DNA of 64,000 nucleotides from JAWMQL01 sp033283165 (GTDB taxonomy: Bacteria > Pseudomonadota > Gammaproteobacteria > Pseudomonadales > Halieaceae): positions 434,001-498,000 of the forward strand of contig JAWMQL010000002.1 in NCBI GenBank assembly GCA_033283165.1, given 5' to 3'. Shown one piece after another: positions 1 to 7,734 of the stretch. The notes below the pieces were generated by a model. That model made no database searches. It was not told the origin of the DNA and worked only from the letters and a program-made list of their open reading frames with translations. How positions within the stretch are numbered: position 1 is the first letter of the stretch; each line of letters opens with the position of its first letter. Made by a program: the position numbers and the translations under genes.

Positions 1-1
1 C

Positions 2-550
2 ACTGACGAGACCATCCGCCCGGACACGACCCTGGAAGACCTGGCGGCCCTGAAGCCGTCCTTCAACCCCCAGGGCGGGACCGTGACGGCAGGCCAGTCC
101 TCCCAGATCTCCGACGGTGCCTCGGCCATGCTGATGATGGCGGCCGAAAAAGCCCAGGCCCTGGGCCTGGAGCCGGTGGCGCGGGTCCGGGGTATGGCCC
201 TGGCCGGTGTCGACCCGTCGATCATGGGCTACGGCCCGGTGCCTTCCACCCAGAAAGCCCTGGCCAAACTGGGCCTGTCCATGGACGACATCGACATGGT
301 GGAGCTGAATGAGGCTTTCGCCGCCCAGGCCCTGCCGGTACTGAAAGACCTGGACCTGCTGGACAAAATGGACGAGAAGGTCAACGTGCACGGCGGCGCC
401 ATCGCCCTGGGACACCCCTTCGGCTGCTCCGGCGTGCGCATCACCGGTTCGCTGCTCAACGTGATGGAAGACCGGGACCTGACCCTGGGCGTGTCCACCA
501 TGTGTATCGGCCTCGGGCAGGGCATCACGACGGTGCTCGAACGAGTCTAG
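2..550 (+). CDS. fadA: 3-ketoacyl-CoA thiolase FadA, 3' part (182 codons present)
   Basis: Catalyses the last step of fatty acid beta-oxidation, thiolytic cleavage of 3-ketoacyl-CoA to acetyl-CoA and a shortened acyl-CoA, as the beta subunit of the FadBA complex. The reading frame is open from the window edge, so the start and the nucleophilic Cys lie upstream. The C-terminal thiolase half is intact: NEAFAAQ, then GHPFGCSG with the catalytic His (codon 413-415), then TMCIGLGQG with the second catalytic Cys (codon 503-505). The run DPSIMGYGPVP and the ending ...ERV match what I recall of E. coli FadA closely, which argues for FadA over FadI or a biosynthetic AtoB. fadB is expected just upstream, outside the window. 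A long inverted repeat follows the stop codon. Confidence 0.93.
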   Translation, partial: TDETIRPDTTLEDLAALKPSFNPQGGTVTAGQSSQISDGASAMLMMAAEKAQALGLEPVARVRGMALAGVDPSIMGYGPVPSTQKALAKLGLSMDDIDMVELNEAFAAQALPVLKDLDLLDKMDEKVNVHGGAIALGHPFGCSGVRITGSLLNVMEDRDLTLGVSTMCIGLGQGITTVLERV

Positions 551-572
551 GAGAAGATTGGCTAAATCCCCA

Positions 573-686
573 CAAGGGAGCGGCTGACATGCTTGCAGAC
601 ACGCTAAAAGCATGCCGTCCGTGGCACGCTCGGGGGCGGCCTTCCATGGCCGCCCACGGTCTGCAGGCATGTCAGCCGCTCCCTTG
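573..686. repeat. Long imperfect inverted repeat downstream of fadA
   Basis: Two 28-base arms, 573-600 and 659-686, are reverse complements with one mismatch (a G-T wobble in RNA). Inside is a second hairpin, GGGCGGCC (634-641) pairing with GGCCGCCC (648-655). In RNA this would form a long branched stem directly after the fadA stop. There is no T-tract, so it is not a canonical intrinsic terminator. It could terminate or stabilise the fad transcript, or be a relic of a miniature inverted-repeat element. No obvious target-site duplication flanks it. Confidence 0.75.
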
Positions 687-704
687 CTCAGTTTGCACCA
701 CCAC

Positions 705-1022
705 TCATCCGGTCGACAGCAGGTCATCCACCAGCTGCAGCGCCGCCAGCAGTTCGTCGATTGCCAGGCCCGAGCCGCGAAAGTACTCCTCCGCCATGGG
801 TGTGATGCCGCAGCGGCTGGGCAGGGGCTGATCCTCTTCCAACATCAGGTACAGGGTCGGCAGGAAGATAAACTGCAGCCACTGTGGCAGGGACAGGGTG
901 TCCACGCAAAACGGCTGGTCGGAAGACAGGGCCTCGGCCGAGGGGGGCACCCGGTCCCACAGGTCCAGCTGGCGCAGCTGGGCCTCGATATCGATCAGTA
1001 CCGCGGCTATTTCTGTATGCAT
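705..1022 (-). CDS. YqcC-like (DUF446) protein, 105 aa
   Basis: A small cytoplasmic protein of the YqcC/DUF446 family, function unknown. The family-like features are the N-terminal amphipathic helix (IAAVLIDIEAQLRQL), the PFCVDTLSLPQWLQFIF region and the IDELLAALQLVDDLL end. I start it at the ATG at 1022, which gives the usual length of about 105 aa. The frame stays open upstream to 1130, but that stretch has no family character and would run into the divergent gene at 1090. It converges on fadA. Family assignment is by recall of the motif pattern. Confidence 0.75.
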   Translation of the reverse strand: MHTEIAAVLIDIEAQLRQLDLWDRVPPSAEALSSDQPFCVDTLSLPQWLQFIFLPTLYLMLEEDQPLPSRCGITPMAEEYFRGSGLAIDELLAALQLVDDLLSTG

Positions 1023-1089
1023 GCAGCCAGTATAACGCCCGGCGGGCCCGTCTACATCTGGCCAGCGTGGTGAGTTAAACTCCCGGGCC

Positions 1090-2700
1090 ATGATCGACAT
1101 CCGCCGGGCCCAGCTGCTCGCACTCGCCATCGGGTTCGGCCTGGCCGCCCTCCAGCTGCTGCACGTGAACCAGCACGCGGTCGATTTCCCCCTGCACGAC
1201 GACTATCAGGACTCCCTGCGCTTCCTGTTGGACTACCAGGACGCGGACGGCATCCTGCCGGTGGTGAACCTGATGCGCGAACAGCACATCGAGCACCGCC
1301 AGCTTTTCAGTCGCATGCTGTACGCGTTGCACTACGAGTTGTTTGGCGTCCTGGATTACCGCCAGCTGCTGGTGGCGGCTAACTGCCTGGTGATCCTCAC
1401 CTGGCTGCTCCTCGCAGTCCACTTCCGGCAACCGCTGCTGACCCTGCTGGGCGCCCTGTTGCTGTTCAGCTCCGCCTATTGGAACAGCATCTACTGGCTG
1501 GCCGCGGCGGGCTCGAACTTTTCCGTGATGCTGTTCGGCATTGCCGCGTTACTGCTGCTGCAGGCGCGCTCAGCCTGGTCGTTCGGCGCCGCCCTGGCCT
1601 GCGCGGGCATGGGCACCTTCGCGCTGGGAAACGGTTTCCTGCTCTGGCCACTCGGGTTCGCGCAATTGTTGCTGCAGCGTGCCGCCACGCCGCGCCTGGC
1701 CTGCTGGGCCGGCGCCGCCCTGTTCGCGGTCGGCCTGTATTTCTTCGATTATCACGATCCCGGCGTACTGCAGCTGATTCCCAACGAAACCGGCAAGCGC
1801 CACCCCTGGGAACTGGTGCTGGCCCACCCCCTGCACTTCGGCCAGTGGACCCTCGCGGTAATCGGCCTGGGGTTCAGCTTCGGCCACGAGATGATGGCCA
1901 CGGGGGTTGGACTGGGCCTGCTGGTCGCCCTGGGCTGGGCCCTTAGCCACCGCGAGGCCCGGCATCACCCGGCCACCCTGGCCATCATCGCCTTCCTGCT
2001 GTCGTCCCTGTGCCTGGCTGCCTACGGCCGTTTCGTGGCGGGGTTCGCCGGCATCGAGATACCCAACCGCTATGCCTATTACTCGCTGCTGCTCGCGCTG
2101 GCGATCCTCGGCCTGCTGGGGGCGACCCGGTTCCGGGAGCAGACCCTCCCGGGGGCTGTCGTGGCTCTCTCACTGGCGCTTGCGCTGACCTTCAACTGGA
2201 CAAGTACTGACTGGGGGATAGAACGCCACCGCAACCGGGTGGCTCCCCTGCAGAAAAACCTGCTGGGCTGGCTGACCGGTGACCAGGCAAAAATTTTCGC
2301 CCTGTTTGCCGGGGAGCAACCAGGGCAACTCCTGGGCCAGGCCATCGACCGAAGTCTCTGGCACCCGCTGCAGGCGGTACCGGAGGCCCACCGGGCCAGG
2401 ATCGTTCGGAGTGACCCCGGTTGCCCCGCCGACAAGCGCGAGATGCACCTGCCGGCCGGCGCCTACCTGATCAGGCTGGAACAGCATCGGGCAGGCGAGC
2501 CCCGGGCGGGCGAGCCCCGGGCGGGTAAGCCCCGGGCGGGTAAGCCCCGGGCGGGTAAGCCCCGAACACAACGCGCGGCCCTGTGTGTCGACGGGGTACT
2601 GTATCGCCTGCAATGGCAACAGGTCCCGGCCTGGTTCGTTCCGGACCGGACAGCCGCCGGACAGGCCGGTTCCGGGCCAGCAGCTCCGGCGCACTTTTGA
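1090..2700 (+). CDS. Polytopic membrane protein, possible GT-C-type glycosyltransferase, 536 aa
   Basis: An integral membrane protein with about ten hydrophobic segments. An N-terminal membrane helix is followed by a polar loop with LHDDYQD (about residues 36-42) and then IEHRQLF. A paired acidic motif in the first extracytoplasmic loop is typical of GT-C glycosyltransferases (PMT/ArnT-like fold), but no named family is recognised. The protein at 21989-23287 shares the layout (LDDMND, then NNHRTSASR, then a helix series), so the two appear to be distant paralogues. The soluble C-terminus has five tandem pentapeptides AGEPR/AGKPR (about residues 467-491) encoded by a 15-bp DNA repeat. No strong ribosome-binding site precedes the ATG. 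Function is inferred from topology only. Confidence 0.7.
   Translation: MIDIRRAQLLALAIGFGLAALQLLHVNQHAVDFPLHDDYQDSLRFLLDYQDADGILPVVNLMREQHIEHRQLFSRMLYALHYELFGVLDYRQLLVAANCLVILTWLLLAVHFRQPLLTLLGALLLFSSAYWNSIYWLAAAGSNFSVMLFGIAALLLLQARSAWSFGAALACAGMGTFALGNGFLLWPLGFAQLLLQRAATPRLACWAGAALFAVGLYFFDYHDPGVLQLIPNETGKRHPWELVLAHPLHFGQWTLAVIGLGFSFGHEMMATGVGLGLLVALGWALSHREARHHPATLAIIAFLLSSLCLAAYGRFVAGFAGIEIPNRYAYYSLLLALAILGLLGATRFREQTLPGAVVALSLALALTFNWTSTDWGIERHRNRVAPLQKNLLGWLTGDQAKIFALFAGEQPGQLLGQAIDRSLWHPLQAVPEAHRARIVRSDPGCPADKREMHLPAGAYLIRLEQHRAGEPRAGEPRAGKPRAGKPRAGKPRTQRAALCVDGVLYRLQWQQVPAWFVPDRTAAGQAGSGPAAPAHF
2488..2562 (+). repeat. 15-bp minisatellite, five tandem copies, inside the coding sequence
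   Basis: Five head-to-tail 15-bp units start at 2488, 2503, 2518, 2533 and 2548. The last three are identical (CGGGCGGGTAAGCCC). The first two carry GAG in place of AAG, and the first also has one G-to-A change. The unit is a multiple of three, so copy-number change would preserve the frame and add or remove an AGKPR pentapeptide. The near-identity of the units suggests recent expansion. Confidence 0.92.
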
Positions 2701-2742
2701 CCGCGGGGAATGACTCGGTTAATCTTGGCGCGCTCACACCTT

Positions 2743-2816
2743 GCGGGTGTAGTTCAATGGTAGAACCGGAGCTTCCCAAGCTTCTAACGTGGGTTCGATT
2801 CCCATCACCCGCTCCA
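2743..2816 (+). tRNA. tRNA-Gly, anticodon CCC
   Basis: A full cloverleaf can be drawn. Acceptor GCGGGTG pairs with CACCCGC, D-arm GTTC/GAAC encloses AATGGTA, the anticodon stem GGAGC/GCTTC carries loop TTCCCAA with anticodon CCC at 2775-2777, and the T-arm GTGGG/CCCAT carries loop TTCGATT. The gene-encoded CCA follows discriminator T at 2813. Codon GGG is read. The 3' part of this tRNA plus flanking sequence is repeated directly downstream at 2882-2914. Confidence 0.93.
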
Positions 2817-2857
2817 ATTACAGGCTCGCTCTGATCGTTAGCCCCGATAAAGCCGCC

Positions 2858-2914
2858 AACGTGGACCTGGGCGGCCCCGTACGATTCCCATCACCCGCTC
2901 CAATTACAGGCTCG
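2858..2914 (+). repeat. Duplicated 3' fragment of tRNA-Gly (att-like direct repeat or tRNA relic)
   Basis: The 33 bases at 2882-2914 repeat 2796-2828 exactly: the T-loop end, T-stem, acceptor 3' strand, CCA and 12 bases of flank. Further upstream, AACGTGG at 2858-2864 also matches the tRNA (2786-2792), but 17 bases replace the 3 bases that separate the matches in the intact gene. There is no 5' half, so this is not a functional tRNA. It is either a decayed tandem copy or the scar of an integrative element that used the tRNA 3' end as attachment site. Confidence 0.8.
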
Positions 2915-2938
2915 GCGGGCAAGGCGAACGGCTTCGGA

Positions 2939-4450
2939 TCATTGCGAAACCATCGAGAACTTGCGCACCATTCCGTCCCGCTTGGTCAGTAAATACAACT
3001 CGCCCACCGCATCCATACCGAACCGCAGACCGGCATGCGTGCTGTTACCCTGGATTTCCAGCAGCGTTCGCTGCCGGGCCGAATATTTGAGCTTGATTTC
3101 ACCGAACCCGGCGAGCTTGCCGTTTGCCAGACTCGCAGCGTCTGTGAAAAAGATGCGGCCGCTGGCGATATCGCCAAAGACGTACATTCCACGCAGCTCC
3201 GGGATCAGGCGGCCTCGATATACGTAGCCACCAGTGATCGCTCGACCCAGGTCATGTTCGTACTGAACCGCGGGATAGGTGTAATTCTTCCCTGCATCGT
3301 TCGCTGGCAAGTCGGCAGGTGCGCGCTCGTCGCCATGATTTACCGCGAAGTTTCCCTCGCGCTCACTCCAGCCGTAGTTGCTCCCCGCCAGGCCTACATT
3401 GATCTCCTCCGCAATCGACTGGCCGATATCGATCAGTATCATTTTGTTGTCCCCGGCCATGTCCCAGCAAAAGCGCTGCGGATTGCGCAATCCATAAGCC
3501 CAGATTTCTGGCAGGAAAGGGTGTTTGTTCAAGAACGGATTATCCGGGGGTATCGAATAGTTGCGGCCATTGCTCTGCAACGGATCGATGCGCAAAATCT
3601 TGCCCAGCGGCAGCCGGGGATTCTGCGCGGTGCGAAAAGCACTCACCTCGCCCAGTTTTGCGACCGTGTTACCGCCGTCGCCCACGCCAATGTACAACAT
3701 GCCGTAGTCAGGATCACCGCGGTCGGCGGTCGGATTGAACCCTATCTGACCAATCGTGTGATCGCGAAACGGATGGGGTATGCGCAGTACCTCGCGCCGC
3801 GAACGCGGGTCGATCCGATTGCGATTCGCTGGATCGACTCGCCACTCCGCAATGACATCATGATGAGAAACGCGCTTGCCGGTAGTCACGGTCGGAAAAT
3901 CCGGCCGGCCGGAATCAGCTGACTCTGTCGTCGCTGTGTAGATTTTGCCGAAACCTCGAGCACTTCGATCAGCGTAGTCCGGATGGAACGCGACGGAGGT
4001 GAGTCCCTTTTCCTGGTCGTCGTGCACAAAGGCCTTTCCTCGGGCCACCGAAACATCGAGAAAGGGTTCGGGAGCGAGCGTCTCGCGTTCAACCAGATAG
4101 ATGCGCCCATCCATATCAACCACAAACAAGCGGCCGGACCCATCACCCGCACTGGCAAGAGCGTTGATTCTCGCACCCGCCTTCCGATTGTCGTATGCAG
4201 GTAACTGGACGACGTCGCGAATTGCGATCACCAGCTCCCGGTAGACAGGTTCGGCAATTTCGTCACGGGCAGCAGGATGGCTTGCAAGTGCAACGGAGGC
4301 TTCCTCTCTATCCACCCGCTCGCTCAGCGCCTTACTACCTGGACCAGCGTCATCCCCACGGGGTTCTTTCCGGTCACCACAGGCACCCAGGAGCAACACC
4401 AACGCAATTGCAATTGTTGCAAGACAAAGAGAGTTGTATCTTCTTGTCAT
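2939..4450 (-). CDS. PQQ-dependent sugar dehydrogenase-type lipoprotein (GSDH fold), 503 aa
   Basis: A secreted beta-propeller of the glucose/sorbosone dehydrogenase family (soluble aldose dehydrogenases that use PQQ). The N-terminus is a lipoprotein signal, a hydrophobic stretch ending LLGACG with the lipobox Cys near residue 24, so it is probably anchored in the outer or inner membrane facing the periplasm. Family features are GRLFVVDMDGRIYLV, LTSVAFHPDY, DHTIGQIGFNP, LYIGVGDGG, GKILRIDP, WAYGLRNPQRF, EINVG..NYGW and ITGGYVYRG near the end. Sampled lines here are about 52-57% G+C against about 68% in the neighbouring gene, and it abuts the tRNA-Gly repeat, both suggesting acquisition. The substrate cannot be told, and no PQQ synthesis genes are in the window. 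Confidence 0.82.
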   Translation of the reverse strand: MTRRYNSLCLATIAIALVLLLGACGDRKEPRGDDAGPGSKALSERVDREEASVALASHPAARDEIAEPVYRELVIAIRDVVQLPAYDNRKAGARINALASAGDGSGRLFVVDMDGRIYLVERETLAPEPFLDVSVARGKAFVHDDQEKGLTSVAFHPDYADRSARGFGKIYTATTESADSGRPDFPTVTTGKRVSHHDVIAEWRVDPANRNRIDPRSRREVLRIPHPFRDHTIGQIGFNPTADRGDPDYGMLYIGVGDGGNTVAKLGEVSAFRTAQNPRLPLGKILRIDPLQSNGRNYSIPPDNPFLNKHPFLPEIWAYGLRNPQRFCWDMAGDNKMILIDIGQSIAEEINVGLAGSNYGWSEREGNFAVNHGDERAPADLPANDAGKNYTYPAVQYEHDLGRAITGGYVYRGRLIPELRGMYVFGDIASGRIFFTDAASLANGKLAGFGEIKLKYSARQRTLLEIQGNSTHAGLRFGMDAVGELYLLTKRDGMVRKFSMVSQ

Positions 4451-4582
4451 ATCCCACAGTCCCTGTGCATTGTGCTGTCCGCTTCAAGCATAGCACTGCC
4501 TGGGGGACGCAAAAAAAGGTGAACGTGTTATCCTCGTGTCGACCATACTTACCCGCTCTACAACACACACGTTAAAAGAGAT

Positions 4583-5833
4583 ATGAAGGCGCTGCTGGCC
4601 GTTACCGCGGTACTGTTCTCCACCGCCCTGCTGCTGCTGGGACACGGTATGCAACTGACCCTGCTGCCCATGCGCGCCTCCGGCCTGGGCATGTCGGAGT
4701 TCCTCGTAGGACTCAGCGCCTCCTGCTACTTCGGCGGCTTCGTGGTGGGCTGCATGTTTGTCCCGCGTATCATTGTCCGGGTGGGCCATATCCGCTGTTT
4801 TTCAGTGCTGGCATCGCTCATGATCGTGTCGCTGTTGAGCCTGGAACTGCTGGACCAATGGCCGGCATGGCTAGTGCTCCGATTCACCACCGGCGTCGCA
4901 GTCAGTTCCCTGTACGCGGTAATCGAGAGCTGGCTGAACGGCCAGGCCCAACCGCAGACCAGGGGCCGCATCCTGGCGACCTATACCTTCATCACCCTGG
5001 CCGCTATGGCCGTGGGCCAGCTGTTGATCAACGTCGGGCCGGTGATGAGCTCGACCCCGTTCATCCTGGCAACCATTTTCATGGCCCTGTCGATCCTGCC
5101 GGTCGGTCTAACCCGGGGGATGGCTCCGACGCCGCCTGAGTCGACCCGGGTTCGCTTCTCACTGCTGTACCGGCGCTCCCGTCCCGCCTTTCTGGGCGCC
5201 CTGCTTTCCGGCCTGGTCGCGGGCAGCTTCTGGTCGCTCGGGGCCCTGTTCGCCGGTCAGTTCAGCGCGGAACAGAGCGCGATCACCTGGTTCATGACAA
5301 CGGCCATCGTCGGCGGCGCGGTGTTCCAATACCCGCTGGGCTGGCTCTCCGACCGCTTTGACCGGCGCCTGGTTTTGAGCGCCCTTGCCATGGGCTCCGC
5401 CGCCTGCTCCTGTGCGGTCGCGCTCAGCGTGGAGTCCATGCTGTTCCTGCCCGCGGTTTTCCTGTTCGGCGCCACCGCCCTGCCCATCTACGCGGTGTCA
5501 TTGGCCGTGGCAGCCGACGTCACCGGGGACGACGAGTTTGTCGAGATCGGCACTTCGGTGTTACTGCTGAACGCACTGGGCGCGGTAGCGGCACCTCTGG
5601 CACTGGGGCAGTTGATGACCCAGCTGGGGCCGACGAGCCTGTACTGGTCCTTTAGTCTATTATCCTTATTATTTAGCCTGTTAATCTATTTCCTGAGCCG
5701 GACCCCCAGGGAGATAAAGGTAGAACAACAGACCCCCTTCAAACCGGCCGTGATGGATATGGCCCCGGGCAGTTTCGAGCTGGATCCGCGGGGTACACCA
5801 CACGAACAAGGTGATATCGAAGGGGAACACTAA
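4583..5833 (+). CDS. MFS transporter, YcaD-like, 416 aa
   Basis: An inner-membrane major facilitator with about twelve hydrophobic segments. The first half resembles E. coli YcaD: an N-terminal helix ending in GHGMQLTLLPMRASGLGMSEFLVG, the SASCYFGGFVVGC helix, and VIESWLNG before RGRILATYTF. The hydrophilic end (about 45 residues) is cytoplasmic. The substrate is unknown. It is divergent from the lipoprotein gene at 2939-4450 and is followed 12 bases later by the universal stress protein gene, so the two are probably cotranscribed. Confidence 0.85.
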   Translation: MKALLAVTAVLFSTALLLLGHGMQLTLLPMRASGLGMSEFLVGLSASCYFGGFVVGCMFVPRIIVRVGHIRCFSVLASLMIVSLLSLELLDQWPAWLVLRFTTGVAVSSLYAVIESWLNGQAQPQTRGRILATYTFITLAAMAVGQLLINVGPVMSSTPFILATIFMALSILPVGLTRGMAPTPPESTRVRFSLLYRRSRPAFLGALLSGLVAGSFWSLGALFAGQFSAEQSAITWFMTTAIVGGAVFQYPLGWLSDRFDRRLVLSALAMGSAACSCAVALSVESMLFLPAVFLFGATALPIYAVSLAVAADVTGDDEFVEIGTSVLLLNALGAVAAPLALGQLMTQLGPTSLYWSFSLLSLLFSLLIYFLSRTPREIKVEQQTPFKPAVMDMAPGSFELDPRGTPHEQGDIEGEH

Positions 5834-5845
5834 TCCAGGGAAGCA

Positions 5846-6700
5846 GTGGCTATGCAACAAATCGAAGTGATCATTCCCGCCCTTTATGTGTCCCTGGATA
5901 CGGTAAGGAACAAGCTGGTTCCGCTGTTGGCCGCCGGCAGCGCACCACATCAAATCCTGGTGCACGCCTACAGCTCGCAATCCGAGCGGCATTTCTTTTT
6001 TGAGCGCAAGCTGTCAGTAGACGTACAGGCCAAGTACGAGACCAGTGTCAAGGTCTGGTGTGAGCAATTACGACAGACCCTGGCGGAAGTATCGGGCGCC
6101 ATAGAGTACACGGTAGTGCGGGATCGGGACATAGAACCCCACTGGCACCGGCTGCACAAGAATGACCGCGACTCGCTGGTGGTGATGTTTTTAAGCCAGC
6201 GCGGCTTCATGCCCTTTTACCGCGCGATGATCCGCCGGACCGATACTCCGGTGCTGGCGGTTTTCGAAGGTCGGTGGCACAGCCCGATCAGTCTGGTCGC
6301 GGCCATCGACCCCTTTCACCAGCAGGATGAACAGACCACCCGGGATATACACCTGATCCAGCGGACCCGGGAACTCGGTCGCGCACTGGCGGGCAGAACC
6401 ACCCTGTTCCACTCTTGCCATGTGCCACCGTACCTGGCCGACCACCGCCGGGATATCGAACGGCATTTCCGGCAAAACCTGCGCGAGTTCGTCCAGGATC
6501 ACGGCTTCGCCAATCTGCCTTGCGTGGTGGATATCGGCTCACCCTCTGAAAAATTGCGCGAGTACGTCAGTGATAACGGCGTGGATATTCTGGCTATCGG
6601 CAGTGTGGCGCGCGGTTTTCTCGACCGCTATGTGCTGGGCAGCACCGCCGACCAGATTCTTTCTGTCCCGCCCTGTGACCTTCTGTTACTGCGGTCCTGA
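5846..6700 (+). CDS. Universal stress protein, tandem UspA-like domains, 284 aa
   Basis: A cytoplasmic stress protein with two UspA-like halves. The second ends in the classical nucleotide-site signature, here VDILAIGSVARGFLDRYVLGSTADQILSVPPCDLLLLR. The first half (about residues 1-145) keeps the fold order, with VVMFLSQRGFMPFYRAMIRRTDTPVLAV, but lacks the glycine signature. Start is GTG at 5846 or ATG at 5852. An AGGGA at 5837-5841 lies close to both, so the choice is open. It lies 12 bases after the MFS gene, suggesting an operon. Confidence 0.88.
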   Translation: MAMQQIEVIIPALYVSLDTVRNKLVPLLAAGSAPHQILVHAYSSQSERHFFFERKLSVDVQAKYETSVKVWCEQLRQTLAEVSGAIEYTVVRDRDIEPHWHRLHKNDRDSLVVMFLSQRGFMPFYRAMIRRTDTPVLAVFEGRWHSPISLVAAIDPFHQQDEQTTRDIHLIQRTRELGRALAGRTTLFHSCHVPPYLADHRRDIERHFRQNLREFVQDHGFANLPCVVDIGSPSEKLREYVSDNGVDILAIGSVARGFLDRYVLGSTADQILSVPPCDLLLLRS

Positions 6701-6727
6701 CCCAAACAAGCGACCACGAGCGATGCG

Positions 6728-7708
6728 ATGACAAGAGAACGGCACTCAATCTCCATACCGGAACCCGCACATCCCACTGAACGAAAGCAGTGCCTGCCCG
6801 GCGACCTGGACAGTGCCGCCGCCAGGGCCGATCGACTGTCGGAGCGGGTCAACGCGATCAGGCAATCGCGTTCCTACATTCCTGCCACCGAGGACATCGA
6901 GTTCCTGCAGGGTAACGACGCCCGCGGCGTCCGCCTGCAACTGGATTACCTGAAGCCGGAATTGATCATGCGCGAGCACAAGATAGAGAACACTATCGTG
7001 GTATTCGGCGGCACCCGCATTTCTGAGCTGGAGCGGGCCCGTTGCACCGTGAAGGATTTGGAGCAGGCGCTGCGCAGAAAGCCGGGTGATACGGAACTGG
7101 CGCAAAAACTGGCGGTGGCCCGGCGCATCCAGGCCAAGAGCCGTTACTATGAGGTGGCGCGGGAGTTTTCCGCCCTGGTGGCGGCCTGTGGCGAGGGGCC
7201 GGGGGACTCCAGCGTGGTAATCATGACCGGCGGCGGCCCGGGGATCATGGAAGCCGCCAACCGCGGTGCGAGTGAGGCCGGTGCCGAGACCATCGGGTTG
7301 AATATCACCCTGCCGCGGGAACAGGCGCCCAACCCCTACCTGACCCCGGAGCTGTGTTTCCAGTTTAACTATTTCGCGCTGCGCAAGATGCATTTCATGC
7401 TCCGGGCCCGGGCGCTGGTGGCTTTCCCCGGTGGCTACGGCACCTTGGACGAGCTGTTCGAAACCCTGACCCTGATCCAGACACGCAAGATCAGCCCGCT
7501 ACCGGTGGTCCTGGTGGGCGAGGAGTTCTGGCGCCGGGCGATGAACATAGATTTCCTGGTGGACGAGGGCGTCATCGACCCGGAAGACAGGGACCTGTTC
7601 TGGTACGCCGAATCGGCCGAGGAAATCTGGTCCGGGCTGAACCAGTGGTACGAACGCGCCGGTGACTCGCTGGTCGGGGGCCACCACCGGCCCCTGCTGG
7701 CGGAGTAA
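6728..7708 (+). CDS. LOG family (TIGR00730-type) Rossmann-fold protein, 326 aa
   Basis: A predicted nucleotide 5'-monophosphate phosphoribohydrolase of the LOG/lysine-decarboxylase-like family. The two signatures are present: MTGGGPGIMEAANRGA (about residues 171-186) and PGGYGTLDELFE (about residues 235-246). VVFGGTRIS opens the Rossmann fold. It is longer than typical short LOG proteins because of an N-terminal extension (about 90 residues) and a charged helix pair (residues about 100-150). It lies 27 bases after the stress protein gene. The family reaction is release of ribose 5-phosphate from AMP-like nucleotides; the physiological role here is unknown. Confidence 0.85.
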   Translation: MTRERHSISIPEPAHPTERKQCLPGDLDSAAARADRLSERVNAIRQSRSYIPATEDIEFLQGNDARGVRLQLDYLKPELIMREHKIENTIVVFGGTRISELERARCTVKDLEQALRRKPGDTELAQKLAVARRIQAKSRYYEVAREFSALVAACGEGPGDSSVVIMTGGGPGIMEAANRGASEAGAETIGLNITLPREQAPNPYLTPELCFQFNYFALRKMHFMLRARALVAFPGGYGTLDELFETLTLIQTRKISPLPVVLVGEEFWRRAMNIDFLVDEGVIDPEDRDLFWYAESAEEIWSGLNQWYERAGDSLVGGHHRPLLAE

Positions 7709-7734
7709 CGGTTCGCAAAGCCCCGGCGAAAGGC

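Noticed and set aside
2488..2562. Tandem repeats read as a CRISPR-like array
   Set aside because: Units are 15 bp, contiguous without spacers and in frame within a coding sequence.
2583..2834. Open frame running through the tRNA-Gly and the end of the membrane protein gene
   Set aside because: It crosses a well-formed tRNA cloverleaf and has no protein-like character.
2882..2914. Second tRNA-Gly gene
   Set aside because: Only the 3' third is present and it is interrupted; no acceptor 5' strand, D-arm or anticodon arm can be formed.
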